Below are positions 4,857-7,231 of a DNA stretch of 7,231 nucleotides, piece by piece. Under the pieces are notes generated by a model. That model searched no databases and was not told the DNA's origin. It was given only the letters and a program-made list of their open reading frames with translations. Within the stretch, counting starts at the first letter, position 1. Every line of letters starts with the position of its first letter. Origin of the DNA: Thermoplasmata archaeon (lineage in GTDB: Archaea; Thermoplasmatota; SW-10-69-26); assembly GCA_003561665.1 (NCBI GenBank), contig PWVY01000279.1:1-7231 (forward strand), given 5' to 3'. The position numbers and the translations under genes were made by a program.

Positions 4857-5570
4857 ATGCGTGCAACCGTACGAACGACGTGTGACGCCCTCAACATCTC
4901 ATCCCCTCCTGCTTCCGTGCACCTTAAACAGTTGAAAAGCGGCGCCAGGGTTCGTGTCTTTGCATGGTCGAGGACGCCCATCGACAAACCGTTCCTCGCC
5001 TGGCTCCAAGAAGCTTTCAAAGCAACGGAGGTAGACATGGGGACGGGAAGCGCTAACCTCGCCATCTGTGATCTTGAAGACCCAGGGTGGATGGGGGAAG
5101 CTCCCTTGGGCGAGGTTGACGTAAGCCACGTCGTCCTCGAACCCGAGGGCCAAGTGATGCTCCATATCCTCGGAGAGAAGCCCGCCATCGAGACCCTCCT
5201 CGCGAAACTCTCACCCGGCGAAGACGATGCCGTCCTCGAATCCCTCCACGAGACCAGCGTCCAAGAAGACGCACCGCGGGAACTGCTCACGGACCGTCAA
5301 CGCTCCGTCCTCAAGGTCGCCCTAGAGGAGGGTTACTACGACATTCCACGCACCACGAAGCTTCGCGACCTCGCAGAAACGCTCGACACGAGTTCTGCAA
5401 CGCTCTCCGAGATCCTCCGCCGAACCGAGCGACGCCTTGCCGAACACCACCTTGAAACCTATCGGGACGAACCCGAGCCCCCCTCAGCCCCTCAACCAGA
5501 GGGAAAGCGCAGCCTTAACCCGCGCGATCCGAATCGAACCGACGAGAACGAAACGGAACGGAGATCCTAG
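4857..5570 (+). CDS. HTH_10 (bacterio-opsin activator type) transcription regulator
   Basis: A 237-residue archaeal regulator. Residues about 144-197 form the HTH_10 domain: LTDRQRSVL at the first helix, the hallmark GYYDIPR (159-165), then LRDLAETLDTSSATLSEIL as helix-turn-helix and a closing RRTERRLAEHHL helix. The N-terminal 1-135 region begins MRATVR and has alternating strands and helices, like the poorly conserved sensory halves of the small haloarchaeal HTH_10 proteins; no known ligand domain is recognised. The tail (200-237) is charged and Pro-rich, probably disordered. These proteins bind DNA in the cytoplasm and often control neighbouring genes. The start is ATG 4857 with GGAGG 5 bases ahead. 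Its TAG stop directly abuts the ATG of the CheB-CheR gene, so the two are almost surely co-transcribed and translationally coupled. It is divergent from the winged-helix/FHA gene, and the shared spacer holds two inverted repeats. Confidence 0.9.
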   Translation: MRATVRTTCDALNISSPPASVHLKQLKSGARVRVFAWSRTPIDKPFLAWLQEAFKATEVDMGTGSANLAICDLEDPGWMGEAPLGEVDVSHVVLEPEGQVMLHILGEKPAIETLLAKLSPGEDDAVLESLHETSVQEDAPRELLTDRQRSVLKVALEEGYYDIPRTTKLRDLAETLDTSSATLSEILRRTERRLAEHHLETYRDEPEPPSAPQPEGKRSLNPRDPNRTDENETERRS

Positions 5571-7231
5571 ATGACGGACAACCACGAAGCAACCCCTGAT
5601 GATCAAGCCGCACCATCATCCCCCCCGGACGACGGGATGCCAACCCCATCGCTCTCCTTCCCCGTGGTCGGCATCGGTGCCTCCGCAGGAGGCATCCAGC
5701 CCCTTGCCACGATCCTGGACGAGCTCCCATCCGAACCGGGGATGGCGTTCGTCATCGTTCAACACTTAAGCCCCGAGCACCGAAGCGAGCTTGCAGAGCT
5801 CCTCGGCGAGTACAACCTGATGCCGGTGATGCAGATCGAAGATGGGGCACAAGTCCAAGAGGACCACGTGTACGTGATCCCCCCCTCCAAAGCGCTCCGG
5901 ATCGAGGACGGCTGCCTTCACCTTTCCCCCAGACCGGAGAAAGGCCACGGGTTCGTCATCGACACGTTCTTGAAATCCCTTGCCGAAGACCAAGGCGACC
6001 GCGCCGTCGCGATCCTCCTCTCAGGGTCCCTCAACGACGGTGTCGTAGGCCTACGGCGGGTCCGCGAGGTTGGCGGCGTCGCCATCGTGCAAGACCCCGA
6101 GAGCGCAGACTTCCAAGAAATGCCCCGAGCCGCGATTAATGCGGGCGTGGCCGATTTCGTCCTTGACCCCGAAGACATCGGGAGCGAGCTTGCCCGCCTC
6201 CTCGAGCACCCCTACCTAGGCCCCTCTCAAGATCCCGAAACGCGCTGGCCCGAGGGCGAGTTCAAGGAGCTTTTCAACCTCCTGCAGGAACGGACAACCG
6301 TCGACTTCAAGAACTACAAACGATCCACGCTCAAACGCAGGATCCACCGCCGCATGATGGCCACGCACGCCGACTCGTTAAACGCGTACGTGCAACACAT
6401 CCGGCAGAACCCCGACGAGCTGGACGCCCTCAAAGACGAGCTTTTGATCCTCGTCACGAGCTTCTTCCGAGACGACGAACTCTTCGAAACCATCAAAGAC
6501 CACGTGCTCGACCGCCTCCTCGACGATAAGGACGAGGACCCCCTCCGGGTCTGGGTCGCCGGATGCTCCACCGGGGAAGAAGCATACTCGCTCGCCATCA
6601 TCATCGACGAATATCTCGAAGCAAAAGGCATCACGCGAGAGGTCCAAATCTTCGCGACCGACATCAGCGAGAACGCGATCGAGACCGCGCGCGAAGGCGC
6701 ATACCCCCCTGGGATCGAAGCCGAGATCAGCCCCGCCCGCCTTCACCGATACTTCACCGAAACCGGAACCGGGTACAAGGTCACGAACACCATCCGGAAG
6801 ATGTGCATCTTCTCCATCCACGACCTCACCACGGATCCCCCCTTCTCCAACATCGACCTGATCACGTGCCAAAACGTCGTCATCTACATGACGCACAAAC
6901 TCCAAGCCAAAATCTTCACCCGGTTCCACTACGCGCTGGCCCCGGACGGGGTCATGGTCCTTGGCCCCTCCGAAAGCCCCGGCCGAGCACGCGAACTCTT
7001 CGACGCCCTCGACTTGCCCCACCCCATCTACCAAGCTCGCCAGAAATCCCCCTCCCGCTTCCTTCGCTTTGAACCCTCCCCTGCTAGGACCCTACCCATG
7101 CCAGACCCCCCTCCCTCCACCCCATCCCTTGAAGGCCGCATGAGGGACGAAGCCGACACGGCCCTCATCGACCGCTTTGCCCCGCCAGCGCTTCTCGTCG
7201 ATGCGGACAAGAACGTGAAAGAGCACATCGG
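5571..7231 (+). CDS. CheB-CheR fusion (methylesterase/methyltransferase) leading into a PAS domain, 3' end missing
   Basis: The frame is open from ATG 5571 to the right edge (553 codons seen). After a Pro/Asp-rich leader, the CheB methylesterase domain (about 32-205) shows GIGASAGG with nucleophile S38, QH with H65, and D156 in LSGSLNDG. CheB's usual receiver domain is absent, as is normal for these fusions. The CheR part has an N-terminal helical domain (about 231-285; KRRIHRRM at 255-262), TSFFRD (296-301), the SAM loop GCSTGEEAYSLA (331-342), ATDI (362-365) and LITCQN (CRN in most relatives, here Q434). A Pro-rich linker (about 495-520) leads to LIDRFAPPALLVDAD, typical of the PAS domain that begins the signalling tail; full proteins often continue into more PAS and kinase domains. 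The two enzymes add and remove methyl groups on chemoreceptor glutamates. GGAG at 5560-5563 serves the start. The CheB loop is unusual (SGSLNDG instead of SGTGSDG). Confidence 0.93.
   Translation, partial: MTDNHEATPDDQAAPSSPPDDGMPTPSLSFPVVGIGASAGGIQPLATILDELPSEPGMAFVIVQHLSPEHRSELAELLGEYNLMPVMQIEDGAQVQEDHVYVIPPSKALRIEDGCLHLSPRPEKGHGFVIDTFLKSLAEDQGDRAVAILLSGSLNDGVVGLRRVREVGGVAIVQDPESADFQEMPRAAINAGVADFVLDPEDIGSELARLLEHPYLGPSQDPETRWPEGEFKELFNLLQERTTVDFKNYKRSTLKRRIHRRMMATHADSLNAYVQHIRQNPDELDALKDELLILVTSFFRDDELFETIKDHVLDRLLDDKDEDPLRVWVAGCSTGEEAYSLAIIIDEYLEAKGITREVQIFATDISENAIETAREGAYPPGIEAEISPARLHRYFTETGTGYKVTNTIRKMCIFSIHDLTTDPPFSNIDLITCQNVVIYMTHKLQAKIFTRFHYALAPDGVMVLGPSESPGRARELFDALDLPHPIYQARQKSPSRFLRFEPSPARTLPMPDPPPSTPSLEGRMRDEADTALIDRFAPPALLVDADKNVKEHI

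Noticed and set aside
4727..5290. Minus-strand open frame (187 codons) opposite the HTH_10 gene
   Set aside because: Ser/Arg-rich shadow frame covering the divergent spacer; it has no domain and would collide with the FHA promoter.
6378..7034. Minus-strand open frame (218 codons) opposite the CheR region
   Set aside because: The plus strand carries unmistakable CheR motifs throughout, and the reverse product has no motif.
1..7231. tRNA, rRNA, CRISPR arrays, insertion sequences or attachment sites
   Set aside because: No cloverleaf-like stretch, no regularly spaced repeats, no transposase motif and no terminal inverted repeats with target duplications were seen by eye.

Overview
The window looks like archaeal (euryarchaeal) chromosomal DNA of fairly high GC. 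The strongest pointer is the bacterio-opsin-activator type HTH (HTH_10) at the C-terminus of the gene at 4857-5570, a domain best known from Halobacteria and also seen in Thermoplasmatota. A CinA-like protein resembling haloarchaeal versions, a two-domain universal stress protein, and TATA-like boxes about 27-30 bases ahead of start codons (near-leaderless transcripts) fit this. I cannot place it below that level from the sequence alone. No RNA gene, mobile element or CRISPR array was seen.

Layout. (1) 1-1305, plus strand: the 3' end of a CinA-type amidohydrolase gene, a 220-base spacer with two related palindromes, and a complete NAD-type short-chain dehydrogenase (SDR). (2) 1306-1431: convergent spacer holding a strong 14-bp hairpin, probably a terminator. 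(3) 1432 to about 4700, minus strand: in transcription order a winged-helix/FHA protein, a PAS-histidine-kinase-like protein, a small PPOX-type flavin-binding protein and a tandem universal stress protein. The genes are separated by 63-75 bases and most have their own TATA-like element, so they are probably neighbouring transcription units rather than one strict operon. (4) About 4701-4856: divergent control region. (5) 4857 to the right edge, plus strand: an HTH_10 transcription regulator whose stop codon abuts the start (TAGATG) of a CheB-CheR fusion that enters a PAS domain and runs off the window.

How the genes fit together. Region 3-5 reads as a compact signalling and stress island: two DNA-binding regulators back to back, a sensor-kinase-like protein, a chemotaxis-type methylesterase/methyltransferase fusion, a flavin protein and an ATP-binding stress protein. 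Several members keep the fold but lack a signature residue. The kinase has Asn where the phospho-accepting His should be (residue 148). The FHA domain lacks the usual Ser and the Asn-Gly of the phosphothreonine site. The second USP domain lacks one Gly of the ATP loop. The CheB catalytic loop is altered but keeps its Asp. These are the points most worth checking. The window shows no chemoreceptor, response regulator or other Che gene that would link the CheBR protein to ordinary chemotaxis.

Translation starts seem to fall into two classes: plus-strand genes have clear Shine-Dalgarno sequences, while the minus-strand kinase, PPOX and FHA genes have a TTATCCC-like box placed for leaderless or near-leaderless mRNA.
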